NCBI GenBank assembly: GCA_023392115.1
Contig: JAEVZT010000608.1
Coordinates: 1 to 5,053, forward strand
Direction: 5' to 3'
Length of the DNA: 5,053 nt
Source: Chloroflexota bacterium
GTDB lineage: Bacteria; Chloroflexota; Anaerolineae; Aggregatilineales; Phototrophicaceae
The notes beneath the pieces are model-generated. The model saw only the letters and a program-made list of their open reading frames with translations, did not search any database and was not told the DNA's origin. Position 1 is the stretch's first letter. Each line of letters begins with the position of its first letter. A program made the translations under genes and the position numbers. This document shows positions 1-5,053 of the stretch, piece after piece.

Positions 1-42
1 CTCCCCTCCCCGAATTCGGGGAGGGGGCGGGGGTGGGGTCGG
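1..42. repeat. Palindromic C-rich/G-rich intergenic element, cut by window edge
   Basis: Bases 3-26 form a perfect 24-base palindrome: a C-rich arm (CCCCTCCCCGAA) is followed directly by its reverse complement. A G-rich tail (GCGGGGGTGGGGTC) runs to about base 41. On the minus strand the order is an ACCCCACCCCCG-like lead, then a C-rich arm, then a G-rich arm. This is the same general architecture as the element at 4704-4837, in the opposite orientation. It lies beyond the stop of the glycosyltransferase gene and its copy number and full length cannot be judged from this window. It is most likely a dispersed REP-like intergenic repeat that could also act as a transcription-stop or RNA-stability hairpin. 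The palindrome is seen directly; the repeat-family assignment is inference. Confidence 0.6.
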
Positions 43-108
43 ATAACCGGATCTAATAGTAAAAGTGAATTAACGAGGCTCAACAGCCGATTTATGGGTG
101 CTTAGTTT

Positions 109-130
109 GCCGGAGGCTTGAGCCTCCGGC
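109..130 (-). terminator. Hairpin just downstream of the glycosyltransferase gene (possible terminator)
   Basis: A perfect 9-base-pair stem (GCCGGAGGC / GCCTCCGGC) encloses a 4-base loop and begins 7 bases beyond the stop codon of the minus-strand gene. The position and GC-rich stem fit a transcription terminator or an RNA 3'-end stabiliser. On the minus strand the bases after the stem read AAACTAAG, so the U-tract of a classical intrinsic terminator is missing. It could instead be a small dispersed repeat. Confidence 0.45.
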
Positions 131-136
131 GCAGCT

Positions 137-1411
137 TCAACTCTCTACCTTCGCCCGCAAATACCCGTCGATCACCTCGACGGCGCGGGCGACGCCGTTT
201 TCAGCGCGGATCGCCTCGCCAAGCCTGTCGGCAGCCGAGCGCATGGCGTTGTCGGTCACGGCGCGGCTAATCGCGTCGCCGAGCGTTTCGGCGCTCAACG
301 ACTTGCGCGATAGGGACGTCCCGACGCCGAGCATCGACACGCGCTGCCCCCAGAACGGCTGGTCGCCGAAGAACGGGATGATGATCGACGGTTTGCCCGC
401 GCGTAAGCCTGCCGCCGTCGTCCCCGCCCCGCCGTGATGGACGACGGCAGCCACGCGTGGGAACAGCCAACTGTGCGGCGCAGACTCGACTTTGATCACC
501 GTGTTAGGCAGATCGGACTGGCTGATCCCGCCCCAGCCTGTCAGCAGGACGCCGCGCTGCCCGCTCCGTTCGAGCGCGCCGAGCGCGATCGCGGTCATCC
601 GTTCGGGATTGCGATCTGCCATGCTGCCGAAGCCAATGTAGACCGGCGGCGCGCCCGCGTCGAGGAACGCTTGCAGATCGGCGGGCGGCGTCCAGCCGTC
701 GTCGTGGTCGAGAAACCAGAAACCGGTGACGTGCAGCCAGTCTTCCCACGCTTTCGGCTTGGGAATGACGTGCCGGCTGAAGCCGTAGACGACCGGGTAC
801 TTCTCGCGCATGAGTTCCGCGAACGGACCCAAGAACGGCGTCGGCGGCAGATCGAGCAGATCGCGCCGCGCCTTATTGACCGCCGAGCGCAGCCCCTGCC
901 AGAACATCTGCCCGCCGATGTAGTAGGTGAGCAGGTTGAGAGGCGCGCTGCCCTTGACCGCCGCCGGGAACAACGGGCTTGGAAATTCCCTTGTCGGGTG
1001 CAGCGGCTGGACGTATGCCTGCATGAACGGAATCCGCAGCTTTTCGGCGATGCTGTGTCCGATGTAGTACGACGGTCCGGTGACGACCAGCGCGTCGGCG
1101 GAGCGCGCCGCTTCGAGCGCGTCATGCACGCCGCGGCTGATCAGTTCCTCGGCGAGCAGGCGGAAACCCTGCGCGAACTTGAGCGGGTTGCGCCCGGACT
1201 CCATCCACGCGCGCCCCTGTTCCCCCTGTACAATCCGCTGTGGATCACCTTCCATCGGCGCGTAGCCGATTCCCTCGGCACGAATCCAGTCCTCGAAAAT
1301 GCGGTGTGTTGCCAGTTGAACCGTGTGTCCAGCCGCCTGCAAGCCGCGTCCGAGCGCGAGAAATGGCTGCACGTCACCGCGCGAGCCAACTGCCAGCATC
1401 GTGATCTGCAT
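137..1411 (-). CDS. UGT/GT28-like glycosyltransferase (sterol/macrolide glucosyltransferase type)
   Basis: This 424-residue protein should transfer a sugar from a nucleotide sugar to a lipophilic or small-molecule acceptor in the cytoplasm or at the inner face of the membrane. The N-terminal GSRGDVQPF (residues 9-17) followed by GL-x4-GH is typical of bacterial, fungal and plant sterol 3-beta-glucosyltransferases and related enzymes. The C-terminal donor half has VYIGFGSM (257-264), then HSWLFPRVAAVVHHGGAGTT (313-332) and PFFGDQPFWG (346-355), which match the nucleotide-sugar-binding signature of GT-B enzymes. QAYVQPLHPT (131-140) also fits the sterol-glucosyltransferase branch. Length is normal for the two-domain GT-B fold, with no signal peptide or membrane segment. 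The ATG at 1411 is chosen because a purine-rich AAGGGGG (1417-1423, minus strand) sits 5 bases upstream and the protein then begins at the first family motif. An in-frame ATG at 1558 would add 49 unrelated residues and overlap the divergent gene. The acceptor (sterol, hopanoid, carotenoid, polyketide or xenobiotic) cannot be told from sequence. Confidence 0.9.
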   Translation of the reverse strand: MQITMLAVGSRGDVQPFLALGRGLQAAGHTVQLATHRIFEDWIRAEGIGYAPMEGDPQRIVQGEQGRAWMESGRNPLKFAQGFRLLAEELISRGVHDALEAARSADALVVTGPSYYIGHSIAEKLRIPFMQAYVQPLHPTREFPSPLFPAAVKGSAPLNLLTYYIGGQMFWQGLRSAVNKARRDLLDLPPTPFLGPFAELMREKYPVVYGFSRHVIPKPKAWEDWLHVTGFWFLDHDDGWTPPADLQAFLDAGAPPVYIGFGSMADRNPERMTAIALGALERSGQRGVLLTGWGGISQSDLPNTVIKVESAPHSWLFPRVAAVVHHGGAGTTAAGLRAGKPSIIIPFFGDQPFWGQRVSMLGVGTSLSRKSLSAETLGDAISRAVTDNAMRSAADRLGEAIRAENGVARAVEVIDGYLRAKVES

Positions 1412-1416
1412 CGTTT

Positions 1417-1423
1417 CCCCCTT
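1417..1423 (-). promoter_or_regulatory. Ribosome binding site of the glycosyltransferase
   Basis: On the minus strand AAGGGGG lies 5 bases before the ATG at 1411. It is a slightly non-canonical Shine-Dalgarno sequence, and it settles the start at 1411 rather than at the upstream in-frame ATG (1558). Confidence 0.6.
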
Positions 1424-1430
1424 GCAGCTT

Positions 1431-1450
1431 CTTGTGCAATTATTCACAAG
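1431..1450. promoter_or_regulatory. Inverted-repeat operator candidate over a minus-strand -10 box
   Basis: CTTGTG (1431-1436) and CACAAG (1445-1450) are perfect inverted 6-base arms separated by 8 AT-rich bases in an otherwise GC-rich region, as for a dimeric repressor site. The spacer, read on the minus strand, contains AATAAT (1439-1444), one mismatch from the -10 consensus. It would place a transcript start near 1432, about 20 bases before the glycosyltransferase ATG. No good -35 hexamer is seen 16-18 bases upstream. A regulator bound here would block this promoter. No regulator gene is present in the window, and the site is predicted by eye only. Confidence 0.4.
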
Positions 1451-1511
1451 ATGTGTGCTTCGATAGACGCCCCTGACCGCCGTCCTCTTACGCGCGTCCC
1501 ATGACAGACGA

Positions 1512-1517
1512 TACAAT
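1512..1517 (+). promoter_or_regulatory. Candidate -10 box for the kynureninase-like gene
   Basis: TACAAT differs from the TATAAT consensus at one position and would start a transcript near 1524, leaving a leader of about 23 bases that contains the ribosome binding site. No convincing -35 hexamer lies 16-18 bases upstream (best is TTAC at 1488), so this is only a candidate. Confidence 0.3.
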
Positions 1518-1531
1518 ACGATCGCTGTGCG

Positions 1532-1539
1532 AGAAAGGA
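1532..1539 (+). promoter_or_regulatory. Ribosome binding site deciding the kynureninase-like start
   Basis: AGAAAGGA ends 7 bases before the ATG at 1547, an ideal distance. An in-frame TTG at 1541 lies only one base beyond the site, so the ATG at 1547 is preferred. Confidence 0.6.
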
Positions 1540-1546
1540 CTTGACG

Positions 1547-2743
1547 ATGCAACCACACGACGCGCTGCTCGACTGGCGCTCCGAATTCCCGATTCTAGCG
1601 GACTCAACCTACCTCATCAGCAACTCGCTCGGCGCGATGCCGCGCGGCGTCTACGACAGCCTGCATGCCTTCGCCGACGCATGGGCGACGCTCGGCGTGC
1701 GCGCGTGGGGCGAAGGCTGGTGGGATCTCAAGCGGGCGGTCGGCGACAAGATCGCCCCGTTGATCGACGCGCCGGCGGGGAGCGTCCTCGTCCACGAGAA
1801 CGCCAGCATCGCCAACAGCATCCTCTTGAGCGGCTTGGACTGGAGCGATCCGCGCCGCGACAAGGTCGTCGTCTGTGATCAGGATTTCCCGTCTGACGTG
1901 TACACGCTGCGGGCGATGATTCCCGATCACATCCGGGTCGAAACGGTGCGCAGCTGCGACGGCATGACGATCTCGACCGGCGACCTGCTCGACGCGATCG
2001 ACGAGCGGACGCGGCTGGTGTCGCTGAGTCACGTCCTGTTCCGCAGCGCCTACATCATGCCCGCCGCCGCGATTGTCGAGAAGGCGCACCGCGTCGGCGC
2101 GCAGGTGCTGCTCAACGGCTATCACAGCGTCGGCGTGATTCCGGTCGACGTGACGGCACTTGAAGTCGACTACTACGTCGGCGGTACGCTCAAATGGCTG
2201 TGCGGCGGACCGGGCGGCGTTTTCATGTACGTGCGCCCCGATCTGCTGACGACGCTCCAGCCGAAGATCACCGGCTGGTTCGCGCACAAGCAGCCTTTCG
2301 CCTTCGACCTTGACCAGTTCGAACTGCGCGAGGACGCCTACCGCCTCGCCAACGGTACGCCGGGGATCGCCTCGCTCTATGCCATCCAGCCGGGAGTTGA
2401 GATCGTGGCGCAGGTCGGCGTCGACGCCATCCGCCAGAAGTCGATCCGGCAGACGGGGCTGATCATCGCCCTCGCCGATGCCGCCGGCTACGACGTGCGC
2501 TCGCCGCGCGCGGTCGATCAGCGCGCCGGGACGGTGACGCTGTCGATGCCGAACGCCTACGAAATCTCGCGCGAACTGATCGCGCGCACGATCATCGTCG
2601 ATTACCGTGAAGGGGCGGGGATTCGCCTCGCGCCGCACTTCTACAACAGCGACGAGGAAGTCCGGCTGGCGCTCGAAACGATCGGCGCGATCGTCGACGA
2701 CGGCAGTTGGCAGCAGCACAGCAACCGCGCATTCGTGACGTAG
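1547..2743 (+). CDS. Kynureninase-like PLP enzyme (class V aminotransferase fold) with altered PLP-site residue
   Basis: This 398-residue cytoplasmic protein belongs to the fold-type I PLP family and looks most like kynureninase, which cleaves kynurenine to anthranilate and alanine. Kynureninase-like blocks occur in order: YLISNSLGAMPR (22-33), AWGEGWWDL (53-61), DFPSDVY (113-119), a Lys in GGTLKWLCGGPGG (212-224; K216 is the expected Schiff-base lysine), GWFAHKQPF (243-251), ANGTPGI (268-274) and IRLAPHFYNS (359-368). F114 and D117 match the Phe and Asp of the family's FPxD motif. The residue expected to pair with the PLP ring nitrogen, Asp in the family DxxH motif, is Asn here (N190, codon AAC, in NGYH). 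The residue before the lysine is Leu rather than Tyr. The 26-residue spacing N190-K216 equals the Asp201-Lys227 spacing I recall for Pseudomonas kynureninase. The frame is intact and full length. No other tryptophan-degradation gene is in view, so it may act on another substrate, and a class V aminotransferase or lyase role is the main alternative. A kynU symbol is withheld for this reason. Confidence 0.8.
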   Translation: MQPHDALLDWRSEFPILADSTYLISNSLGAMPRGVYDSLHAFADAWATLGVRAWGEGWWDLKRAVGDKIAPLIDAPAGSVLVHENASIANSILLSGLDWSDPRRDKVVVCDQDFPSDVYTLRAMIPDHIRVETVRSCDGMTISTGDLLDAIDERTRLVSLSHVLFRSAYIMPAAAIVEKAHRVGAQVLLNGYHSVGVIPVDVTALEVDYYVGGTLKWLCGGPGGVFMYVRPDLLTTLQPKITGWFAHKQPFAFDLDQFELREDAYRLANGTPGIASLYAIQPGVEIVAQVGVDAIRQKSIRQTGLIIALADAAGYDVRSPRAVDQRAGTVTLSMPNAYEISRELIARTIIVDYREGAGIRLAPHFYNSDEEVRLALETIGAIVDDGSWQQHSNRAFVT

Positions 2744-2800
2744 TCGATCGTATGGAACGAAATGCGCCCGCACATCGTCATTAGGACAGAGTGACAACTC

Positions 2801-2806
2801 AGGAGA
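2801..2806 (+). promoter_or_regulatory. Ribosome binding site of the small exported protein
   Basis: AGGAGA lies 7 bases before the ATG at 2814 and is a strong Shine-Dalgarno match, supporting this short gene as real. The rest of the 70-base gap after the preceding stop (2744-2800) shows no clear promoter hexamers and no terminator hairpin. Confidence 0.6.
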
Positions 2807-2813
2807 AACACCG

Positions 2814-3215
2814 ATGGACATTATCATTCGCATCCTGACAGCGCTGTTCCTGCTCTTTTTCGGCGTGACGAGCAGCACCGAGATACCGCCGGAGATGCCC
2901 GAACCGCAGACAGAGGAAACCGTGCGCATCGCCACCGTGATCGAAAGTGTCGAACCGCTGATCCTCGAATCCTTCCCGGTGCAGATCCGGCTTGAGGTCA
3001 GCGGCTACCACCCCGACGGCTGCGATTACCCGGTGCAGGTGACGCAGGAGCGCGTCGAGAACCGCGTGATCGTCGAGATCTACCGCGAACTGCCGCTGGC
3101 GGTCATGTGTCCGGCGGTTCTGCGCACCTATGAAGACACCATCCCGCTCGGCGAGTTCGCGCCGGGAACGTACATCATCGAAGTCAACGGCAGCGAATAT
3201 GAAGTCACCGTTTAG
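2814..3215 (+). CDS. Small exported or membrane-anchored hypothetical protein
   Basis: I do not recognise a named family for this 133-residue protein. Residues 3-18 (IIIRILTALFLLFFGV) form a hydrophobic segment that could be a signal peptide, though only R6 gives positive charge. There is no lipobox cysteine, so it is probably cleaved near 19-22 or left as an N-terminal anchor. A Pro/Glu-rich stretch (24-36) follows, like a linker. The rest alternates short hydrophobic and polar segments, as in a beta-sandwich, and ends with PGTYIIEVNGSEYEVTV (117-133), a C-terminal pattern common in extracellular Ig-like domains. The only two cysteines, C70 and C99, could form a disulfide outside the cytoplasm. 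It has a strong ribosome binding site at 2801-2806. Its stop codon overlaps the ribosome binding site of the DUF4139 gene, so the two are probably co-transcribed and coupled in translation. A joint role at the cell surface is inference. Confidence 0.75.
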   Translation: MDIIIRILTALFLLFFGVTSSTEIPPEMPEPQTEETVRIATVIESVEPLILESFPVQIRLEVSGYHPDGCDYPVQVTQERVENRVIVEIYRELPLAVMCPAVLRTYEDTIPLGEFAPGTYIIEVNGSEYEVTV

Positions 3216-3219
3216 GAGG
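3214..3219 (+). promoter_or_regulatory. Ribosome binding site overlapping the upstream stop codon
   Basis: AGGAGG, a full Shine-Dalgarno core, begins inside the TAG stop (3213-3215) of the small exported gene and ends 6 bases before the ATG at 3226. It fixes this start, because in-frame upstream candidates such as 3130 lie deep inside the previous gene and lack such a site. The overlap suggests translational coupling. Confidence 0.75.
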
Positions 3220-3225
3220 AAGCTG

Positions 3226-4674
3226 ATGAAACGCGGTAGCTTGATCGCACTCACGTTGATAATGTCGGTCGGGTTATTCACGCTGTCGCCGGTGGCGGCG
3301 CAGGAGGATACGATGGAGCGGGACGGCGTCGCGCTGGCGATTTACAATCAAGGGACGGCGCTGGTACAGGATCGGCGCACGTTCACGTTTGAAGCGGGGA
3401 CGAATCTGCTCAATTTCACCGACGTCGCCGCCGGAATCGATCCGACGTCGGTCACGTTCGTCTCGCTGACCGACCCCGAAGGCACGACCGTCCTTGAGCA
3501 GAACTACGTTTTTGACCTCGTCAACAGCAGCGCGCTGCTCCAGCGTTACCTTGACCAGCGGATCGTCGTCATCGCCACCGACGGCACAGAGTACACAGGA
3601 CAGCTCCTGAGCGGGCGCAACGGCGAGATCATCCTGCGTCAGGACGACGGGCAGGTGATCGTCATCAGCCTGACCAACGTCCGCGATATGCGCTTCCCCG
3701 ACCTGCCCGGCGGCTTGATCACGCGCCCGACGCTGCGCTGGCTGGTGCAGAGCGCGGAAGCGGGCGAACAGCAGGTACAGCTCACCTACCTGACGAGTGG
3801 CATCAACTGGACTGCCGACTACAACGTCCTGCTGGCGACCGATAACACCTCGCTCGACCTTAACGGCTGGATCACGCTGACCAACGGCAGCGGGACGGCG
3901 TACACCGACGCGCAGGTCAAGCTGATCGCCGGCGACGTCAACCGCCTGCCCGACTACGATGAAGCCGTCGAGATGGAACTCCGCGCGGCTGCGGCAGAAC
4001 CGGCGCCGCTGGCAGACGTGGCGCAGCGCAATTTCAATGAATATCAGTTGTACGAAATCAACCGCCCGGTGACGGTCGGCGCGAACGAAACCAAGCAGGT
4101 CGAGTTCGTCAGTGGGACGAACATCCCGGCGCGCACGTTCTTCGTCTACGACGCGAGCATGCCGTTTTACGGCAGCCCGGTCATGGATCAGTATTACGGG
4201 CAGACGGGCATCACCGATGTGCGCAATTACCTTGAGTTCACGACCGACGAGGACGGCGGCTTGGGCGCTGATCTGCCCGCCGGACGCATCCGCGTCTATC
4301 AGGAAGATGTCGACGGCGCGGCGCTGCTGATCGGTGAGAACCGGATCGACCACACGCCGGAAGGCGAAGACGTGCAGATTTACCTCGGCAACGCCTTCGA
4401 CCTCGTCGGCAGCCGCACGCAGACCAACTATCACCTGCTGGCGTCGAACGTGCTCGAAGAGACGTATGAAATCCGCCTGCGCAACCGGAAGGACAGCGGC
4501 AGCGTCGAAATCCGCGTGCCGGAGCACCTGTTCCGCTGGTCGAACTGGGAGATCGTCGACGCCTCGCACCCGTACACGCAGCTTAACTCGTCGACCATTG
4601 AGTACCGCGTCGACGTTCCGGCGGGCGGCGAAACGGTGATCACCTACACCGTGCGCTACAGCTTCCCACGGTAG
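3226..4674 (+). CDS. Exported DUF4139 domain-containing protein
   Basis: This 482-residue protein starts with a classical signal peptide: MKR, a hydrophobic core (5-20) and a likely cleavage after VAA at residue 25. The mature part follows the DUF4139 pattern. A beta-rich N-terminal region has VALAIYNQGTALVQDRR (35-51), IDPTSVTF (71-78), EQNYVFDL (91-98) and a dG-x-TG-x-LLS block (120-129). It is followed by LITRPTLRWLV (164-174), LTYLTSGINWTADY (186-199), LDLNGWITLTNGSG (210-223) and VKLIAGDVNR (231-240). An Ala/Glu-rich linker (246-265) leads to the second half, with EYQLYEINRPVTVGANETKQVEF (272-294) and a C-terminal beta region ending in YTVRYSFPR. I see no cysteine and no C-terminal membrane anchor, so it is probably released or held non-covalently outside the membrane. 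The molecular function of DUF4139 proteins is not established. Ten bases separate it from the preceding gene, with which it likely forms an operon. The start at 3226 is fixed by AGGAGG at 3214-3219 and the signal peptide. Confidence 0.88.
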   Translation: MKRGSLIALTLIMSVGLFTLSPVAAQEDTMERDGVALAIYNQGTALVQDRRTFTFEAGTNLLNFTDVAAGIDPTSVTFVSLTDPEGTTVLEQNYVFDLVNSSALLQRYLDQRIVVIATDGTEYTGQLLSGRNGEIILRQDDGQVIVISLTNVRDMRFPDLPGGLITRPTLRWLVQSAEAGEQQVQLTYLTSGINWTADYNVLLATDNTSLDLNGWITLTNGSGTAYTDAQVKLIAGDVNRLPDYDEAVEMELRAAAAEPAPLADVAQRNFNEYQLYEINRPVTVGANETKQVEFVSGTNIPARTFFVYDASMPFYGSPVMDQYYGQTGITDVRNYLEFTTDEDGGLGADLPAGRIRVYQEDVDGAALLIGENRIDHTPEGEDVQIYLGNAFDLVGSRTQTNYHLLASNVLEETYEIRLRNRKDSGSVEIRVPEHLFRWSNWEIVDASHPYTQLNSSTIEYRVDVPAGGETVITYTVRYSFPR

Positions 4675-4731
4675 GGCGGATAACGCTTTCACCGCGTTTA
4701 AACCTCACCCTGTTTCGCTTCGCTCAACCGC

Positions 4732-4760
4732 CCCTCTCGCCGCTTCGCTTACGGAGAGGG
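4732..4760 (+). repeat. Direct repeat copy A (29 bases)
   Basis: This unit starts CCCTCTCG, carries the CGCTTCGCTTA core and ends GGAGAGGG. It matches copy B at 4783-4811 at 27 of 29 positions (differences at 4737 and 4752), an offset of 51 bases. Each copy has a C-rich start and a G-rich end, so each can fold on itself. Confidence 0.8.
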
Positions 4761-4782
4761 GCAAAAACACGCTCACGAATGT

Positions 4783-4811
4783 CCCTCGCGCCGCTTCGCT
4801 TAGGGAGAGGG
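4783..4811 (+). repeat. Direct repeat copy B (29 bases)
   Basis: Second copy of the unit at 4732-4760, with G instead of T at 4788 and G instead of C at 4803. The terminal C-rich and G-rich parts pair less well than in copy A, giving a weaker hairpin. Confidence 0.8.
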
Positions 4812-4855
4812 AGGGCTTGCGAAGCAAGCAGGGTGAGATTGCCTGCTTGAAACTG

Positions 4856-5053
4856 CTAACCGCGCTTCATATACTTGAGCAGTTTTTCTGCTTCATCCCA
4901 ATCCATGCGCCCGCTGTCGCGCAGAAACCAGACAAATCGCTTGAAACTGACGAGGTTGATGTCCCCTTTGCTCGACTCTCGATAGACGTCAATATCTGCC
5001 CGCGATAGATCGAGTAGGAAACCGGGCGGCGTTTTCCTGCGCAAGTACTCGGC
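4856..5053 (-). CDS. Unrecognised protein, C-terminal 65 residues (runs off the right edge)
   Basis: A minus-strand frame stays open from the window edge to a TAG stop at 4856-4858, giving at least 65 residues that begin AEYLRRKTPPGFLLDLSRADID. I do not recognise the family. The tail is charged and looks alpha-helical (SFKRFVWFLRDSGRMDWDEAEKLLKYMKRG), with no membrane segment or signal in the visible part. The closest start codon inside the window is a TTG at 5044 without an evident ribosome binding site, so the gene more probably starts beyond the edge. It converges on the DUF4139 gene, with the palindromic element between them. A frame this short in high-GC DNA could be chance, but the residue mix is protein-like, with few of the Arg/Ser/Thr runs seen in shadow frames. 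Confidence 0.5.
   Translation of the reverse strand, partial: AEYLRRKTPPGFLLDLSRADIDVYRESSKGDINLVSFKRFVWFLRDSGRMDWDEAEKLLKYMKRG

Larger units (their letters stand above)
4704..4837. repeat. Nested palindromic intergenic repeat element between convergent genes
   Basis: Outer arms CTCACCCTG (4704-4712) and CAGGGTGAG (4829-4837) are perfect reverse complements 116 bases apart, and a second nested pair is GCTTCGC (4717-4723) with GCGAAGC (4819-4825). Inside lie a 9-bp hairpin (GCCCCTCTC 4730-4738 with GAGAGGGGC 4754-4762) and a weaker one (TCCCT 4782-4786 with AGGGA 4802-4806). A compact 6-bp hairpin also occurs at 4815-4829 (GCTTGC-GAA-GCAAGC). A 29-base unit at 4732-4760 recurs at 4783-4811 with two mismatches. 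The region between the DUF4139 stop and the convergent partial gene (4675-4855) contains no credible gene. The element resembles dispersed REP-like repeats and could terminate transcription from both sides, although no U-tract is evident. Its family and mobility are inference. Confidence 0.75.

Noticed and set aside
434..1504. 356-residue open frame on the plus strand opposite the glycosyltransferase
   Set aside because: Arg/Ala-rich composition typical of an antisense shadow in high-GC DNA. It lies almost wholly over a gene with clear family motifs.
1412..1558. 49-residue N-terminal extension of the glycosyltransferase from an ATG at 1558
   Set aside because: It has no family similarity, overlaps the start of the divergent gene, and spans the operator and promoter region. 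The ATG at 1411 has a ribosome binding site and starts at the family motif.
1604..2935. 443-residue open frame on the minus strand opposite the kynureninase-like gene
   Set aside because: Rich in Arg, Asp, Val and His with no recognisable domain, and it crosses the intergenic gap into the next gene's antisense. A shadow frame.
3130..3225. 32-residue N-terminal extension of the DUF4139 protein
   Set aside because: It would lie inside the small exported gene, is Ser/Arg-rich and would bury the signal peptide. AGGAGG at 3214-3219 supports 3226.
3274..4692. 472-residue open frame on the minus strand opposite the DUF4139 gene
   Set aside because: Shadow of the DUF4139 coding frame: Arg/Asp/Val-rich, no domain. 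The plus strand has a signal peptide, a ribosome binding site and conserved blocks.
4732..4811. CRISPR array
   Set aside because: Only two repeat units, which are imperfect and self-complementary and sit inside a larger palindrome. No cas genes are in view.
4817..5008. 63-residue plus-strand open frame at the right end
   Set aside because: It starts inside the repeat element with no ribosome binding site and overlaps the more protein-like minus-strand frame.

Overview
This high-GC window of 5053 bases looks like chromosomal DNA of a bacterium. The best guess is a member of the Chloroflexota (Anaerolineae-like). That guess rests on the style of the protein sequences and on C-rich/G-rich palindromic intergenic elements with GCTTCGCTT-type loops, which I associate with that phylum. 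It is an inference, not a database result. No rRNA, tRNA, CRISPR array, transposase or phage gene is visible.

Layout, left to right. Bases 1-136 are non-coding and hold a perfect 24-base palindrome at the left edge and a strong hairpin (109-130). Bases 137-1411 (minus) encode a 424-residue glycosyltransferase of the UGT/GT28-like (sterol or macrolide glucosyltransferase) type. A 135-base divergent intergenic region (1412-1546) holds a CTTGTG-N8-CACAAG inverted repeat over a candidate -10 box for the glycosyltransferase, and a separate candidate -10 for the opposite gene. Bases 1547-2743 (plus) encode a 398-residue kynureninase-like PLP enzyme in which the aspartate expected to contact the PLP ring nitrogen reads as asparagine. 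After a 70-base gap come two tightly linked plus-strand genes for exported proteins: a 133-residue protein with an N-terminal hydrophobic segment and two cysteines (2814-3215), and a 482-residue DUF4139-type protein with a classical signal peptide (3226-4674). The stop codon of the first overlaps the Shine-Dalgarno sequence of the second. Bases 4675-4855 are non-coding and filled by a nested palindromic repeat element. The right end (4856-5053, minus) holds the C-terminal part of an unrecognised gene that runs out of the window.

The two exported-protein genes almost certainly form an operon. Whether the kynureninase-like gene is co-transcribed with them is open, because no terminator or convincing promoter is seen in the 70-base gap. 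The glycosyltransferase and the kynureninase-like gene share only a divergent promoter region, and no tryptophan-catabolism partner or glycoside-biosynthesis cluster is visible. I see no clear sign of a wholly new multi-gene system. The items most worth following are the altered PLP site, the operator-like palindrome, the exported protein pair and the repeat elements.
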